A stretch of 64,000 bases of DNA, taken from Acinetobacter lwoffii (lineage in GTDB: Bacteria; Pseudomonadota; Gammaproteobacteria; Pseudomonadales; Moraxellaceae). The stretch is taken from positions 1 to 64,000 of the forward strand of contig NZ_JAMXXP010000009.1 in the NCBI RefSeq assembly GCF_024129355.1, read 5' to 3'. Positions 29,099 through 39,660 of this stretch are shown here, piece by piece. The notes beneath the pieces were generated by a model. That model did not search any database. It was not told the origin of the DNA and saw only the letters and a program-made list of their open reading frames with translations. How positions within the stretch are numbered: the stretch's first letter is position 1; every line of letters starts with the position of its first letter. The position numbers were made by a program, and so were the translations under genes.

Positions 29099-30070
29099 AT
29101 GACTGAAAATACTCAACTGAATCAAAAACAGTACGGTCGCCCGGAAGACGAACGCATTATTCCGTTTATGAAGATTGCGATGCCTGCGGCATTGTTTTCA
29201 ATCCTCTTAACTGTTGCGAGTATCTTCTTTATTGCCACCAAAGGCCTGAACCTCGGTTTGGACTTTACCGGTGGTGTGGCAGCCGAATTAAACTATACCA
29301 ATCCGGTCAAACCTGAAGATGTCTCCAAGGCATTGAATCAGGCAGGTTTTAATGATGCTGTGGTACAAACCTTAGGGTCTGAACGTGACCTGATGGTGCG
29401 TATGCCGGTTCAGGAAGATATCGAAGCTGAAGACTTGACCAAGGCTGTTACAGCAGCGGTTCAACTGCCAAATAATGCGGCAGAAGTACCCAAGGTCGAT
29501 GTCGTCGGTGGACAGGTCGGTAACGAGCTCTATGTCCGTTCTGGCGGTGCTGTGGCATTAGCACTCCTGTTGATGCTGGTCTATGTCACTATCCGCTTTG
29601 AGTTCAAGCTAGCCATGGGCGCCGTGTTGTCGCTATTCCATGACATCATCGTCACCCTCGGGATTTTTGCGATGATGCAGTGGCCATTTGACCTCACTGT
29701 ACTTGCGGCACTCCTTGCAATCATCGGTTTCTCACTCAACGATAATATCGTGGTTTCTGACCGTATCCGTGAGAACTTCCGTAAGATTCGTGGTGCCGAA
29801 CCGGTCGAGATTATCAACATTGCCCTGACTGAAACGTTGCGTCGTACCATTCATACCTCCATGACCTTATTGCTCGTGGTGCTTGCCATGATGCTGATGG
29901 GTGGTGATGGCCTGAAATGGTTCTCGATCGCGATGTTTGTTGGTGTCTTTGTCGGAACATATTCGTCGATCTATATCGGTACAGCCTTTGCCCTATGGCG
30001 TGGTCTGAACCGTCAGGACTTTATTGTTCAGGTGAAGCCAGAATTTGAAGACGAGAACCAGATTCCATAA
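29099..30070 (+). CDS. secF: Protein translocase subunit SecF
   Basis: A 323-residue partner of SecD with six transmembrane helices, the LGLDFTGGVAAELNY periplasmic start and the GFSLNDNIVVSDRIRENFR motif between helices 4 and 5. It starts 11 bp after secD with AAGGAG as ribosome site. A terminator closes the operon. Confidence 0.97.
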   Translation: MTENTQLNQKQYGRPEDERIIPFMKIAMPAALFSILLTVASIFFIATKGLNLGLDFTGGVAAELNYTNPVKPEDVSKALNQAGFNDAVVQTLGSERDLMVRMPVQEDIEAEDLTKAVTAAVQLPNNAAEVPKVDVVGGQVGNELYVRSGGAVALALLLMLVYVTIRFEFKLAMGAVLSLFHDIIVTLGIFAMMQWPFDLTVLAALLAIIGFSLNDNIVVSDRIRENFRKIRGAEPVEIINIALTETLRRTIHTSMTLLLVVLAMMLMGGDGLKWFSIAMFVGVFVGTYSSIYIGTAFALWRGLNRQDFIVQVKPEFEDENQIP

Positions 30071-30092
30071 TCTGTTCTATTTCATTTTCATC

Positions 30093-30126
30093 GTTCAGCC
30101 CATCTTTTGATGGGCTGAATTATTTC
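30093..30126 (+). terminator. Terminator of the tgt-yajC-secDF operon
   Basis: TTCAGCCCATC tttt GATGGGCTGAA followed by TTATTTCT. It is palindromic and may serve the convergent regulator gene too. Confidence 0.82.
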
Positions 30127-30128
30127 TG

Positions 30129-30779
30129 CTATTTGAATATGCTCGCAGTGGGAAGAATCGCAATGACTGGATGGATTTTCTCAATATCGTTTTTTTGGAA
30201 AACCACCTTTCTGTTTTCATCCAGACTTTGAAATTCATAATGATCCCGAGCTTCGCTCACCAACTGCAAAATGAGCTGCAGGCCATTGAGCAGATACACA
30301 CAGAGTATGCCTGTAGTGGATAACTCGGCCTGTTTGTCACAAATCAACCACCAGCCCGGTTTTAAGCTGGGAAAATAATACGGCCCTGCTACCTGAATCG
30401 CATAATGCTGTGCTTGCAAATGAAAAATATCCTGATTGAATGAGAGCGCTGAATCTATAGGAATAAGTGCAAATGCCTGCTGTTGCACCACCTGCATCTG
30501 AAATAATACGCCTTGCTCTGGAATTGGAGCTAATTCAACTTTTGGTTCAGCCGACTGATCTAAAATAAGAGTATCCAGACCCAGTTGTTGTTCCAGTTCC
30601 CTTGCTGCCTTTTCCCCGATCTGGCGTTTGCTATTCAGCAATTGCGCAATATATGACGCAGACAAGCCGAAATACTCACAGATCTCTTTGCCGGTTTTAA
30701 ATTGCTGCGTCTCGATCAGCAGATCAATCACCTTGGCCAGATTATTTCGTCTACGTTCAAATATTTCGGTCGCGCTCAT
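30129..30779 (-). CDS. HTH transcriptional regulator with S24/LexA-like C domain
   Basis: A 216-residue protein with an XRE-type helix-turn-helix at about residues 25-70 (TGKEICEYFGLSASYIAQLLNSKRQIGEKAAREL) and a C-terminal region (GPYYFPSLKPGWWLICDKQAELSTTGILCVYLLNG) that resembles the S24/LexA-CI fold. I cannot place a clear Ser-Lys dyad, so it may be a non-cleaving member. It stands alone between secF and relA and its targets are unknown. Confidence 0.75.
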   Translation of the reverse strand: MSATEIFERRRNNLAKVIDLLIETQQFKTGKEICEYFGLSASYIAQLLNSKRQIGEKAARELEQQLGLDTLILDQSAEPKVELAPIPEQGVLFQMQVVQQQAFALIPIDSALSFNQDIFHLQAQHYAIQVAGPYYFPSLKPGWWLICDKQAELSTTGILCVYLLNGLQLILQLVSEARDHYEFQSLDENRKVVFQKNDIEKIHPVIAILPTASIFK

Positions 30780-30828
30780 CTTGGTTTGCTGGTCTATTTT
30801 TTATGCATGTGATTCAAATACATTACAA

Positions 30829-30862
30829 TAAAAAAGCCCGCAATTGAATTACAGGCTTTTTA
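30829..30862 (-). terminator. Terminator of relA
   Basis: Minus strand: AAAAAGCCTG / CGGGCTTTTTT hairpin with an AT-rich loop and T tract, about 20 bp past the relA stop. Confidence 0.82.
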
Positions 30863-30879
30863 AACTTACATAAGGGGAA

Positions 30880-33189
30880 TTAAGTGCCCTGTACCAGACG
30901 GCGCGCGCTGATAATTCCCGGCTGCTGCTCAAGACGGGCCAATAGCTTGGAAAGTTGTGCCAGACCTTTGACTTCAATCAGCAGCTTCATATTGGCAATA
31001 CCGTCCGCTTCCGAAATGGTATTCACCTGACGGATATTGATCTGATCCGAGAAAATTACCTGGGTCAGATCTTTGAGCAACCCACGTCGATCGTAAGCTT
31101 CCACCACAATCTGTACGCTCTGACCACGTGTTGGCTGCATTTCCCAATCAGCTTCTACAGCACGTTCAGGCTCTTGGGTGATCATGCGAATATAATCTGG
31201 ACAGGCCACCTTATGAATGCTCACCCCCCGATTCAGAGTGATATAACCTGCAATTGACTCACCATGCACCGGTTGGCAACATTGCGCGACATGCAATTCC
31301 ACGTTATCCAGACCGTCGATCAGAATCCCGTGCGCTGACAGCGTATGACTGGCACGCGGGTTCAGGGCAGGTTTTAGCACCAGTTCAGGTTCGTCCTGAT
31401 CCAGATGCATATGGCGGTTCACCTGATTAATCAGAGCATGCAAGCTGATATCGCCATTGACCAGATTCACCAGAATGTCATCACCGGTTTTGACATTGAA
31501 GTGGTTGCAATAATCACTCAGATCAATCGATTTCGGATGAATTGCCAGACGTGACAATTCTTTGTTCAGTACTTCACGGCCGACTTCCAGGTTCTTGCTG
31601 CGATCCTGTTGACGGAACCAGTGACGCAACTTATCTCGCGCACGGGCAGTCTTGATATAACCCAGCGAATTAACCAGCCAGTCCCGGTTCGGTTCCCGGT
31701 CTTTTTTGGTCAGAATTTCGACCTGTTCACCAGTTTTCAAAGTATAGGTCAGCGGCACATAGCGCTGATTCACCCGTGCGGCATAGCACTTGTTCCCGAC
31801 CTCGGTATGTACATGATACGCAAAGTCTAGCACGCTTGAATCACGTGGTAGCTCTTTGATATCACCATCACGGCTAAACACATAGATCTTTTCGAAGCCT
31901 TCAAAATCTTGAATATGCTCAAAATTCTCTATTTCATCTTCAGATTCTTTATGTGCACTGCTTTCATTACGCTCCTGATAATGCTCAAGTACCGCACGTA
32001 AGGAATGTAGACGATGGTTAAAGGAGCGATCTGTGGTTTTTGCACCTTCTTTATAATTAAAGTGTGAACACACCCCAAGTTCAGCTTCGTCATGCATTGC
32101 ATGGGTACGAATTTGCACTTCAAGTGACTTGTTCTCGGCAATTACTGCTGTATGTAAAGAACGATAGCCATTGGCTTTCGGATTGGTAATATAGTCATCA
32201 AACTGATGCGGAATGTGGCGCCAGATCTGATGCACAATACCTAAAGTGTGGTAACACTCCGGTACACTTTTCACCAGTACCCGTAGCGCACGAATATCAT
32301 AGAGCTGGTCAAAGCTCAGGTTCTTGCTTTTCATTTTTCGATAAATCGAATAAATGTGTTTCACCCGGCCATTAATTTCAGCTTCGATGCCATGCTCAGC
32401 CAATTCATTGCGTAATTTATCAATCACAAACTGAATATACTGTTCACGCTCCAGACGCTTTTCATTCAGTAAGGAAGCAATTTCTTTATAACGTTCCGGC
32501 GCAAGATAACGGAAAGCCAGATCCTCCAGCTCCCACTTCAACTGAGCAATGCCCAAGCGGTGTGCCAGTGGCGAGTAAATGGTCAGAATTTCTCGGGCCA
32601 CCCGTTCCTGACGCTCACGCGAGGAATTGGCCAGTTCACGCAAGGCATAGGTACGTTCGGCCAGCTTGACCAGAACGACACGTACATCTTCGGTGACCGA
32701 GATCAGCATTTTGTAAATGCCAGACAGATGTTCACGCTGGTTATTATTGAAATGATCTTCCAAGCGTTTATTTTTTTCGATCAGCTCAGACAGCTTACCC
32801 ATGGCAAGCGTACCTTTGACCAGGCTATGCACCTGTTCGCCGAACTGTTCCAATACTTCACTGAGTGGCATGACGCCTTCACGAACAGCACGATACAGCA
32901 TGGCTGCGGACAAAGTATCTTCATCGACATGCAGATGCGCCAGAATATCCGCCATCTCAATACCAGTATAAAAGGTATTGGAGCGGTGCTGAACCGTACT
33001 TTGCAGCTCTCTTTCTAATGTTAAGTGGGCGACTTCTTCGAGCTGCGTTAAAGGTGCGCCATCTAATATGCCACGAACCCGATCCAACCATTCAGTCAGA
33101 TCCTGGTGTGCTTGTTCGGCATGTTCTACAGTCGTCTCCTGTGACAACTCATTGAGTCGTCCAGGGAGTTGCTCACGTACTGTGACCAT
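30880..33189 (-). CDS. relA: GTP pyrophosphokinase RelA, (p)ppGpp synthetase I
   Basis: RelA makes (p)ppGpp on stalled ribosomes. The 769-residue protein has an N-terminal pseudo-hydrolase domain that lacks the HD metal motif (LHVDEDTLSAAMLYRAV in place of HDxxED), the synthetase domain (YDIRALRVLV, NPKANGYRSLHTAV), a TGS domain (KELPRDSSVLDFAYHVHTEVG), a zinc-finger-like CCQP region and a C-terminal ACT domain. The degenerate HD site makes it RelA, not SpoT. AGGAG precedes the ATG. It lies 32 bp downstream of rlmD in a relA-rlmD-exonuclease-cysM series. Confidence 0.97.
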   Translation of the reverse strand: MVTVREQLPGRLNELSQETTVEHAEQAHQDLTEWLDRVRGILDGAPLTQLEEVAHLTLERELQSTVQHRSNTFYTGIEMADILAHLHVDEDTLSAAMLYRAVREGVMPLSEVLEQFGEQVHSLVKGTLAMGKLSELIEKNKRLEDHFNNNQREHLSGIYKMLISVTEDVRVVLVKLAERTYALRELANSSRERQERVAREILTIYSPLAHRLGIAQLKWELEDLAFRYLAPERYKEIASLLNEKRLEREQYIQFVIDKLRNELAEHGIEAEINGRVKHIYSIYRKMKSKNLSFDQLYDIRALRVLVKSVPECYHTLGIVHQIWRHIPHQFDDYITNPKANGYRSLHTAVIAENKSLEVQIRTHAMHDEAELGVCSHFNYKEGAKTTDRSFNHRLHSLRAVLEHYQERNESSAHKESEDEIENFEHIQDFEGFEKIYVFSRDGDIKELPRDSSVLDFAYHVHTEVGNKCYAARVNQRYVPLTYTLKTGEQVEILTKKDREPNRDWLVNSLGYIKTARARDKLRHWFRQQDRSKNLEVGREVLNKELSRLAIHPKSIDLSDYCNHFNVKTGDDILVNLVNGDISLHALINQVNRHMHLDQDEPELVLKPALNPRASHTLSAHGILIDGLDNVELHVAQCCQPVHGESIAGYITLNRGVSIHKVACPDYIRMITQEPERAVEADWEMQPTRGQSVQIVVEAYDRRGLLKDLTQVIFSDQINIRQVNTISEADGIANMKLLIEVKGLAQLSKLLARLEQQPGIISARRLVQGT

Positions 33190-33221
33190 ACCCGTCTCCT
33201 ACTTTTAAAAACATCATTTCT

Positions 33222-34610
33222 TTAATCGTTTATTTGATTTTCTTTTTCGAACAATGCGATTGATTCAACATGTCCAGTATGTGTAAACATATCCATCACG
33301 CCCGCTTGGGTGAGACGATAGCCCTGTTGTACCAATAGTCCTGCATCTCTGGCGAGTGTCGCAGGATTACATGACACATAAACGATTCTTTTAGCTCCAA
33401 ACTGAGGAATATAATGCATCACTTCTTCTGCCCCGGCACGTGGCGGGTCGATTAATAATGCATCAAAACCTTGATTTGCCCAAGTGTGGTGCGAGAAATC
33501 TTTGGTTAAATCTTGTGAATAGAACGATATTTGTGCAATACCATTGTTTTTGGCATTTTCCGCACCACGTCGAACCATTTCATCACTTCCCTCGACCGCA
33601 ATCACCTGACCCGACGCACCAACACAGCGCGCAAGAGGTAAGGAAAAGTTTCCTAATCCACAAAAGAGATCCAGAACCCGTTCACCCTGTTGCAGTTGTA
33701 GCAAATCACATGCCAATCGTACCATTTGCGGATTGATGCTTGAATTTACCTGAGTAAAGTCCAGAGGATTAAAGCCGAATTTCACATCAAAGTCATCAAG
33801 ACCATAGTGTAAGCGTGCAGATGCTTCTGTATCATCTATTCGCGAAAGCGTTTCTTTGCCGGCAGGCTGCAGATACAGTTGCCAGCCTTTCTGTAACGTA
33901 AATTCGCGCAATTGGTTGACATCATCGGCAGATAATTTTGCAGTTTCACGCACCAGCAGCGCAATGTCCTGATCCCCCATGGCCAATTCTATATGACCGA
34001 TGTCGGGCTTACCATTCAGACCTTGCAGCAATTGTTTAAGACGTGTAACCGAGCCAAACTCGCGATCCAAGATCATACAGCGATCAATCGGTGTCAGTTT
34101 GTTGGACTGATTCTCACGAAAACCCACCACCAGCTGATCCTTGGAAGGTAGATAACGCACCCCAATCCGGGCTTTACGGCGATAATCTTCACGTTGTGAA
34201 CGTAAAGGCGGTAGCCATTGATCAGGCTGGATTCCAGCAAAATGCTGTAGATGCGATTTCAGCACATTCTGTTTCAGTTCAATCTGCGCATCCGCAGCGA
34301 TATGCTGCATATTACAGCCACCACAGATCCCAAAATGCGGACACACCGGCTTCACGCGAATCTCGGAAGCGTCGCTCAACAATTCAAGACTGTCGGCTTC
34401 TTCGAGTTTTTTAACTTCACGGGTAATGCGGGCACGCACGGTTTCACCCGGCAAGGCATAACGGATAAAGACTTTCTTGCCATGTTTATGCTGCGGATGA
34501 TCCGGATGTGAACCATAATGAGCGATACCACGTCCCTCATGCGATAGTGACTCAACCTGAAAAATGTACTCGGGTTGCTGGATAGGACGTGCTTGTGCTC
34601 GATGTTTCAT
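33222..34610 (-). CDS. rlmD: 23S rRNA (uracil-1939-C5)-methyltransferase
   Basis: RlmD methylates U1939 of 23S rRNA with SAM. The 462-residue protein has an N-terminal TRAM domain, a 4Fe-4S ligand set ([15 protein letters not shown]), the SAM loop [16 protein letters not shown] and the catalytic Cys in [12 protein letters not shown]. It sits between an exonuclease gene and relA, as in pseudomonads. Confidence 0.96.
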   Translation of the reverse strand: MKHRAQARPIQQPEYIFQVESLSHEGRGIAHYGSHPDHPQHKHGKKVFIRYALPGETVRARITREVKKLEEADSLELLSDASEIRVKPVCPHFGICGGCNMQHIAADAQIELKQNVLKSHLQHFAGIQPDQWLPPLRSQREDYRRKARIGVRYLPSKDQLVVGFRENQSNKLTPIDRCMILDREFGSVTRLKQLLQGLNGKPDIGHIELAMGDQDIALLVRETAKLSADDVNQLREFTLQKGWQLYLQPAGKETLSRIDDTEASARLHYGLDDFDVKFGFNPLDFTQVNSSINPQMVRLACDLLQLQQGERVLDLFCGLGNFSLPLARCVGASGQVIAVEGSDEMVRRGAENAKNNGIAQISFYSQDLTKDFSHHTWANQGFDALLIDPPRAGAEEVMHYIPQFGAKRIVYVSCNPATLARDAGLLVQQGYRLTQAGVMDMFTHTGHVESIALFEKENQIND

Positions 34611-34616
34611 GAAAAC

Positions 34617-35435
34617 CTAGGGTATGGAGATGGGAAAATCAAATTGGGTAAATTCAGTTCGTTGCGAAGTCTCACGCCAAACTGATAAAAAGTCCGCATG
34701 CTGCGGTTGAGTCTGCAAATATTGAATCGTGCTTTGCAGCAGATGCTGATAATCCGGCAGTAACAGCTGGCCTTTTAACAGCAACCAGCGGATATACACC
34801 AGCCAGGTATTCAGGACATCACCTTCACAATAAGACGTCAGTTCGGTCCATTGCTGATTGCGGACATATTCCGGAACCCGATAGGCTCCGTCACCGCGCT
34901 TGCCTGGATAACCCAGCAAATGTGCAACATCATCCAGCTTCTGGAAATGACGGGCATGAAACATGGCCATCACATCCATCAGGTCAACATGACGATGATG
35001 GTAACGATTCTGGTAGTTATTATAACGCTTTTGCGTATCAATTTCGCCCTGATCGAACAGACTCGGTGCAGAGAGTCCATGATACATGGCGCGGTATAAA
35101 ATTACTGGTAAATCAAACTGTGAGCCATTCCAACTCACTAGAGTCGGATGTCGCTTGTCAAAAATGGACAAGAATTTTTTCAAAATTTCTGCTTCAGAAT
35201 GCTGTTCCCGGCTAAAGGAAAACAGCTTCATGCCCTGCTCATCCATCCACAAACCGGAAATACAGACGATTTCATGCAGCGGCAAACGCTGAAAATCCGA
35301 GCCTGAATCCTGACGGCGTAATTTGGTCAAGGCCTGATCCAGATCTGCTTCGGGCAGGTCCAGACCAAACAGATGCGCGCCTGATTTGAGATCGGTTTGG
35401 GTTTCAATATCGAAAGTTAAAACAGGCAGGCGCAT
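34617..35435 (-). CDS. Predicted 3'-5' exonuclease (PolB-like exonuclease domain)
   Basis: A 272-residue protein with DEDD-type exonuclease motifs: Exo I TFDIETQ (Asp9, Glu11), Exo II VSWNGSQFDLP (about 97-107), Exo III near YCEGDVLNTWLVY (about 205-217). It matches the stand-alone PolB exonuclease-like family (PF10108). It probably trims single-stranded DNA or RNA; the physiological role is not established. It lies 6 bp upstream of rlmD and 18 bp downstream of cysM, so it belongs to this operon. Confidence 0.88.
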   Translation of the reverse strand: MRLPVLTFDIETQTDLKSGAHLFGLDLPEADLDQALTKLRRQDSGSDFQRLPLHEIVCISGLWMDEQGMKLFSFSREQHSEAEILKKFLSIFDKRHPTLVSWNGSQFDLPVILYRAMYHGLSAPSLFDQGEIDTQKRYNNYQNRYHHRHVDLMDVMAMFHARHFQKLDDVAHLLGYPGKRGDGAYRVPEYVRNQQWTELTSYCEGDVLNTWLVYIRWLLLKGQLLLPDYQHLLQSTIQYLQTQPQHADFLSVWRETSQRTEFTQFDFPISIP

Positions 35436-35453
35436 AAAACAGTGCTCAAATAA

Positions 35454-36383
35454 TTATTCAGGATCTTGTACAGAGAATAACCCTGTAGACAAGTAACGGT
35501 CACCACGGTCACAGATAATACACACAATCACTGCATCCGGATTTTCTTCTGCCAGTTTAATCGACGCCCACACTGCCCCACCAGAAGAGGTGCCGGCACT
35601 GATGCCTTCTTTCTGTGCCAGCTTGCGCATGGTTTTTTCAGCTTCAATTTGTGGAATATCAATAAGGCGATCCACGCGACTGCGGTCGAAAATGGTTGGC
35701 AAATATTCTTCTGGCCAGCGACGAATTCCGGCAATGCTTGAACCGTCAGATGGCTGTAAACCCACGATCTGAATATCAGGATTCATTTCTTTCAGGTATT
35801 TTGACACACCCATGATGGTGCCGGTGGTGCCCATTGAGCTGACAAAATGGGTAATCTTGCCACCGGTTTGCTGCCAGATTTCTGGACCCGTAGTCAGGTA
35901 ATGCGCTTCAACATTGTCCGGATTTCCGAACTGATTCAGCACCAGACCCACGCCATCATTTTGCATTTGAGCAGCAAGATCACGTGCACCTTCCATGCCC
36001 TGCTCTTTGGTTACTTCAATCAGCTCGGCACCATAAGCACGCATCGCATCCTTACGTTCCTGACTCATATTGTTCGGCATGATCAGCTTCATTTTATAGC
36101 CACGCATTGCTGCGACCATCGCCAATGCAATCCCTGTATTTCCGCTCGTTGCCTCAATCAGGGTGTCACCCGGTTTGATCTGACCGCGTTTTTCCGCTTG
36201 CATGATCATATTATAGGCCGGGCGGTCTTTCACCGAACCTGCCGGATTATTGCCTTCGAGTTTCGCGAGTACTGTAGCTTGAGTGTGACTTGCCAGGCGC
36301 TGCAAACGCACCAGTGGCGTTTTGCCTACATAATGGTCTAACAAAAATTCATTTGCTTGAAAATCAGGGGTGGTATTACTCAT
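35454..36383 (-). CDS. cysM: Cysteine synthase B
   Basis: CysM makes cysteine (or sulfocysteine) from O-acetylserine with PLP. The 309-residue protein has the PLP lysine in NPAGSVKDRPA, the SGNTGIALA substrate loop and the phosphate-binding SSMGTTGTIMG segment. I start at the ATG at 36383 (MSNTTPDF), preceded by GGTG; a GTG at 36392 would absorb that site. It heads the cysM-exonuclease-rlmD-relA series. Confidence 0.95.
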   Translation of the reverse strand: MSNTTPDFQANEFLLDHYVGKTPLVRLQRLASHTQATVLAKLEGNNPAGSVKDRPAYNMIMQAEKRGQIKPGDTLIEATSGNTGIALAMVAAMRGYKMKLIMPNNMSQERKDAMRAYGAELIEVTKEQGMEGARDLAAQMQNDGVGLVLNQFGNPDNVEAHYLTTGPEIWQQTGGKITHFVSSMGTTGTIMGVSKYLKEMNPDIQIVGLQPSDGSSIAGIRRWPEEYLPTIFDRSRVDRLIDIPQIEAEKTMRKLAQKEGISAGTSSGGAVWASIKLAEENPDAVIVCIICDRGDRYLSTGLFSVQDPE

Positions 36384-36745
36384 TATTTGCACCTATATCG
36401 AGGTGCGGCTATTGTATGAAAAAATGCTTTTCCCTGCACCCATTTAGCAAGGCTTTTTCAGAAAACTCACTAAAACTCACACACTATCAAGCCATAAACT
36501 ACATTTCCCGATAATTTAGCCAGGTGAAGCAGCTCGCTAATGAAGATGAAAATACTATTTCAGTCTGGCACTTTTACAGATTGAAATTTCGTGCGTCTTA
36601 GTCTTGCTGTACCTGAGCAAAATTAACTGAAATCTCTTGTATTTTTAACTGCTAATCCGAAGCTTTATAAAAATTATGCTTAAATTTTAACTGTCGATTT
36701 AAAGCATGCTAATATGCCAGGCATAAAGAAAATACTGCTTAAATC
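36384..36745 (+). other. Divergent region cysM / gacS with a gacS promoter
   Basis: About 360 bp. On the plus strand a promoter for gacS is visible: TTAACT (36687-36692), 17-bp spacer, TAATAT (36710-36715), about 30 bp before the ATG. The cysM side shows only AT-rich sequence. No CysB site could be identified by eye. Confidence 0.6.
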
Positions 36746-39553
36746 ATGTCAACGATCAACAAAAAGCTGTTTAAACGCCTACACTTAAATCATGCCTATG
36801 GACAGCTGATTGCGCTGATTTTTGTGCCGATTACCATTTTGGCCTGTGTCGGTGCCATGCTGGTGTTGACTGAGACCTCGAATGCCGCACGTGCCCAGCA
36901 GAAGCAGATGGCCATTGCGATTCTCACCCGTTTTCAAGGCACCTCAGAATATGCACTGGATATCTTGAATCTGTATCCATGGCAATATGACCAGGCTCAC
37001 AACGCCATGCAGAACATGCTGAATGAAAAGCATCTGGTTCGGGCAGCAGTTCTGGATGAAAATGGCAAGAACCGTTTGGGCATTGGTTTTCAGGAACAGG
37101 CGCCTTGGCCAGAATTTGAGAAAAGCGGCAATTTTGTTGGTCCGATTCTGCATCAAGATAATCATATCTATGCCATTAAAGTGAATGAAAACACTTTTTC
37201 TACCGGCTGGCTGGCGATTGAACTGGATAACCAGCCGCTAGCAATTGCCCGTTACCGAGTACTGATCGTACTGATTGCGACCGGATTACTCACTTTATTA
37301 TTATTGTTGCTTTGTCTGAATTTCTACTCACGGCGCTGGATTGCACCGATGTATGAGATTCGCATGCAGTTGCAACGCCTGAATGCCGATACCCTCGGCC
37401 AGCATATGGTGATTAACAGCACCGGCGAGCTGCGTTTATTGCAACGTGATATTGCCAATGTGGTGAAACGTCTGCATTTCAGCTTTCTGGAACTGCGTGA
37501 ACATACCGAACAGACCGAAGACGATTTACGCCGCACCCTCGACACTTTAGAAGTCCAGAATATTACCTATCGTCAGGCACGCGACCAGGCGATCTCGGCC
37601 AACCAGGCCAAGTCGGTGTTTCTGGCCAATATTTCCCATGAATTGCGCACCCCGCTGAACAGTATTGATGGTTTTATTCATCTGTTGTTACGTCAGGGCA
37701 ATCTCAGCAACGAGCAGAGCCTGTATTTGCAGACCATTCGTAAGTCTTCGGCGCATTTGCTGGCACTGATCAATGATGTTCTGGATTTTTCCAAAATTGA
37801 TGCCGGCAAACTGGAACTGGAAACGGCACCTTTTGATCTGGAAGAAGCGATTTTTGATGTGATGGACATGTTGTCACCTCTGGCAGCACAAAAACATATT
37901 GATATGGCCTTCTATTATGCAGATGGTGTGCCAAAACACATTATTGGTGATGCGCTACGATTTAAACAGATTCTGACCAACCTGATTTCCAATGCGATCA
38001 AATTCACTCCGGATGGAGAAATCATTGTCCGGGCACGCATGGAACATGATGGAATGGATCAGTGTGTGCTGCATTTTAGTGTACAGGATAGCGGCATTGG
38101 CCTGAGTGGTACCGACCGTAAAAAGCTGTTTGAGTCCTTCTCGCAGGGTGATACCTCGGTGACCCGTCAGTTTGGCGGTACCGGTCTTGGTCTGGCAATT
38201 TCCAAACAGCTGGTCAGCCTGATGCATGGCCAGATTGGTTTTGAAGACAATCAGGAACGTGCTCCAACCGAAAAAGGCTCTACTTTCTGGTTTACTGCCC
38301 AGTTCCTGGTCGATGAAGATACCGTGATTGAGCATCCTGATTTTAGCGAATTGACCGTGGTGTCTTATCTTGCACATCCGGCAACTGCGAATGTGCTGCG
38401 GCATTATCTGGAAAATTATCAGGTCAAACACATTGAATGTGCATCGATTCTGGATCTGTTTAGCCGTCTGAATCATTTACAGGATAGCGAAAATACCTGG
38501 CTGATCGTCGATCATAGTGGTGACAGTGAAGTCTTGTTACGCGAAATCCGTTCACGTTATCAGGGTCATCTGGCTGTCTATGGTTATCAGATGCAGCTAG
38601 ATCCGAGCATGCTTAATGACCATCGTGCCCGTGCCCTGCATCAGCCACTCAGCCGCAGCGCGCTGATTCAGTTACTCGGCAATCAGCTGGTCTTCGATCA
38701 GGAACAGCATGAAGAATTCAATGGCCAAGGCCTGCATATTCTGGCCGTGGATGATCATTTGCCGAACCTGATTGTTCTGGAAGCCTTGCTGGGCGAATTA
38801 AATGTCACCACGACCAAAGCCCTCAGCGGACAGGAAGCGATTGATATTATCCAGCGCCGTTATGAACAGGAACAGCCGGCGTTTGATCTGGTCTTTATGG
38901 ACATTCAGATGCCAGTCATGTCGGGGATTGATACCACCCGTGCCATTCGCTCGCTGGAATCGACCTTTGAAAATCATAGCCGCCTGCCGATTATTGCCCT
39001 GACAGCGCATGCGCTTTCTGATGAAAAGCATAAACTGCTGCAAAACGGCATGGATGATTATGTCACCAAGCCGATCCAGATCGAGCAGATTATCCAAATT
39101 TTGACGCACTGGACCACCGAGCATTTTAAACGGATTCCGGTACTGGAACGCGCCAATGTGATTGATGCTCTGGATCCGAATATTCTGGACTGGCAGCAAA
39201 GCCTGCAACTGGCAGCCAATAAGGAGGATCTGGCGGTAGACCTGTTACGCATGCTGGTAGACAGCTTTGCAGATGAACTCGATGAAATGCAGCAACTGAT
39301 TGAACTAGAAGATTTCCCACAACTGGAACATGTACTGCATCGTCTATATGGCGCGACCCGTTATGTCGGTGCACCGACTCTGCAGAAAGTCACTGGTGGC
39401 TTTGAACAGTTCGTTTCGACCCTGCGCAAAGAACGTCGTAAAGCCGATGAAAGCTTTGTCCAGGACGTGCTGAAATATTTTGATGAACTCAAAGCCGTGG
39501 TTGAACAGGTTGAACAGGCTGCCCAGCAAATTTTGAAGCAACATTTAAATTAA
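36746..39553 (+). CDS. gacS: Hybrid sensor histidine kinase GacS/BarA
   Basis: GacS/BarA senses metabolic end products and, through GacA, switches on small RNAs that titrate CsrA/RsmA. The 935-residue protein has two N-terminal transmembrane helices (about 20-45 and 170-192) around a periplasmic sensor, a HAMP linker, a HisKA domain with the autophosphorylated His in FLANISHELRTPLNS (about residue 299), HATPase (GTGLGLAISKQL), a degenerate receiver-like stretch, a receiver domain with Asp in LVFMDIQMPVMSG (about 718), and an HPt domain with His in VLHRLYGATRYVG (about 865). All three phosphorelay residues are present. It is divergent from the cysM-relA group, as in Pseudomonas. Confidence 0.94.
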   Translation: MSTINKKLFKRLHLNHAYGQLIALIFVPITILACVGAMLVLTETSNAARAQQKQMAIAILTRFQGTSEYALDILNLYPWQYDQAHNAMQNMLNEKHLVRAAVLDENGKNRLGIGFQEQAPWPEFEKSGNFVGPILHQDNHIYAIKVNENTFSTGWLAIELDNQPLAIARYRVLIVLIATGLLTLLLLLLCLNFYSRRWIAPMYEIRMQLQRLNADTLGQHMVINSTGELRLLQRDIANVVKRLHFSFLELREHTEQTEDDLRRTLDTLEVQNITYRQARDQAISANQAKSVFLANISHELRTPLNSIDGFIHLLLRQGNLSNEQSLYLQTIRKSSAHLLALINDVLDFSKIDAGKLELETAPFDLEEAIFDVMDMLSPLAAQKHIDMAFYYADGVPKHIIGDALRFKQILTNLISNAIKFTPDGEIIVRARMEHDGMDQCVLHFSVQDSGIGLSGTDRKKLFESFSQGDTSVTRQFGGTGLGLAISKQLVSLMHGQIGFEDNQERAPTEKGSTFWFTAQFLVDEDTVIEHPDFSELTVVSYLAHPATANVLRHYLENYQVKHIECASILDLFSRLNHLQDSENTWLIVDHSGDSEVLLREIRSRYQGHLAVYGYQMQLDPSMLNDHRARALHQPLSRSALIQLLGNQLVFDQEQHEEFNGQGLHILAVDDHLPNLIVLEALLGELNVTTTKALSGQEAIDIIQRRYEQEQPAFDLVFMDIQMPVMSGIDTTRAIRSLESTFENHSRLPIIALTAHALSDEKHKLLQNGMDDYVTKPIQIEQIIQILTHWTTEHFKRIPVLERANVIDALDPNILDWQQSLQLAANKEDLAVDLLRMLVDSFADELDEMQQLIELEDFPQLEHVLHRLYGATRYVGAPTLQKVTGGFEQFVSTLRKERRKADESFVQDVLKYFDELKAVVEQVEQAAQQILKQHLN

Positions 39554-39660
39554 AGCTTTGAAGCTGCTCAGTCCTTAACTTACTCAAGTGTGACTGGGCT
39601 GTCATGCAAGGCCAAAGGCTGCATGCTATGCTCAAGCCAGGAAAAATAAGGAAGAATGCC

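Noticed and set aside
32560..33018. 152-codon frame antisense to relA
   Set aside because: Overlaps the well-conserved relA coding region entirely; no start signals.
30880..33189. SpoT (bifunctional synthetase/hydrolase)
   Set aside because: The N-terminal HD metal motif is degenerate, which is typical of RelA.
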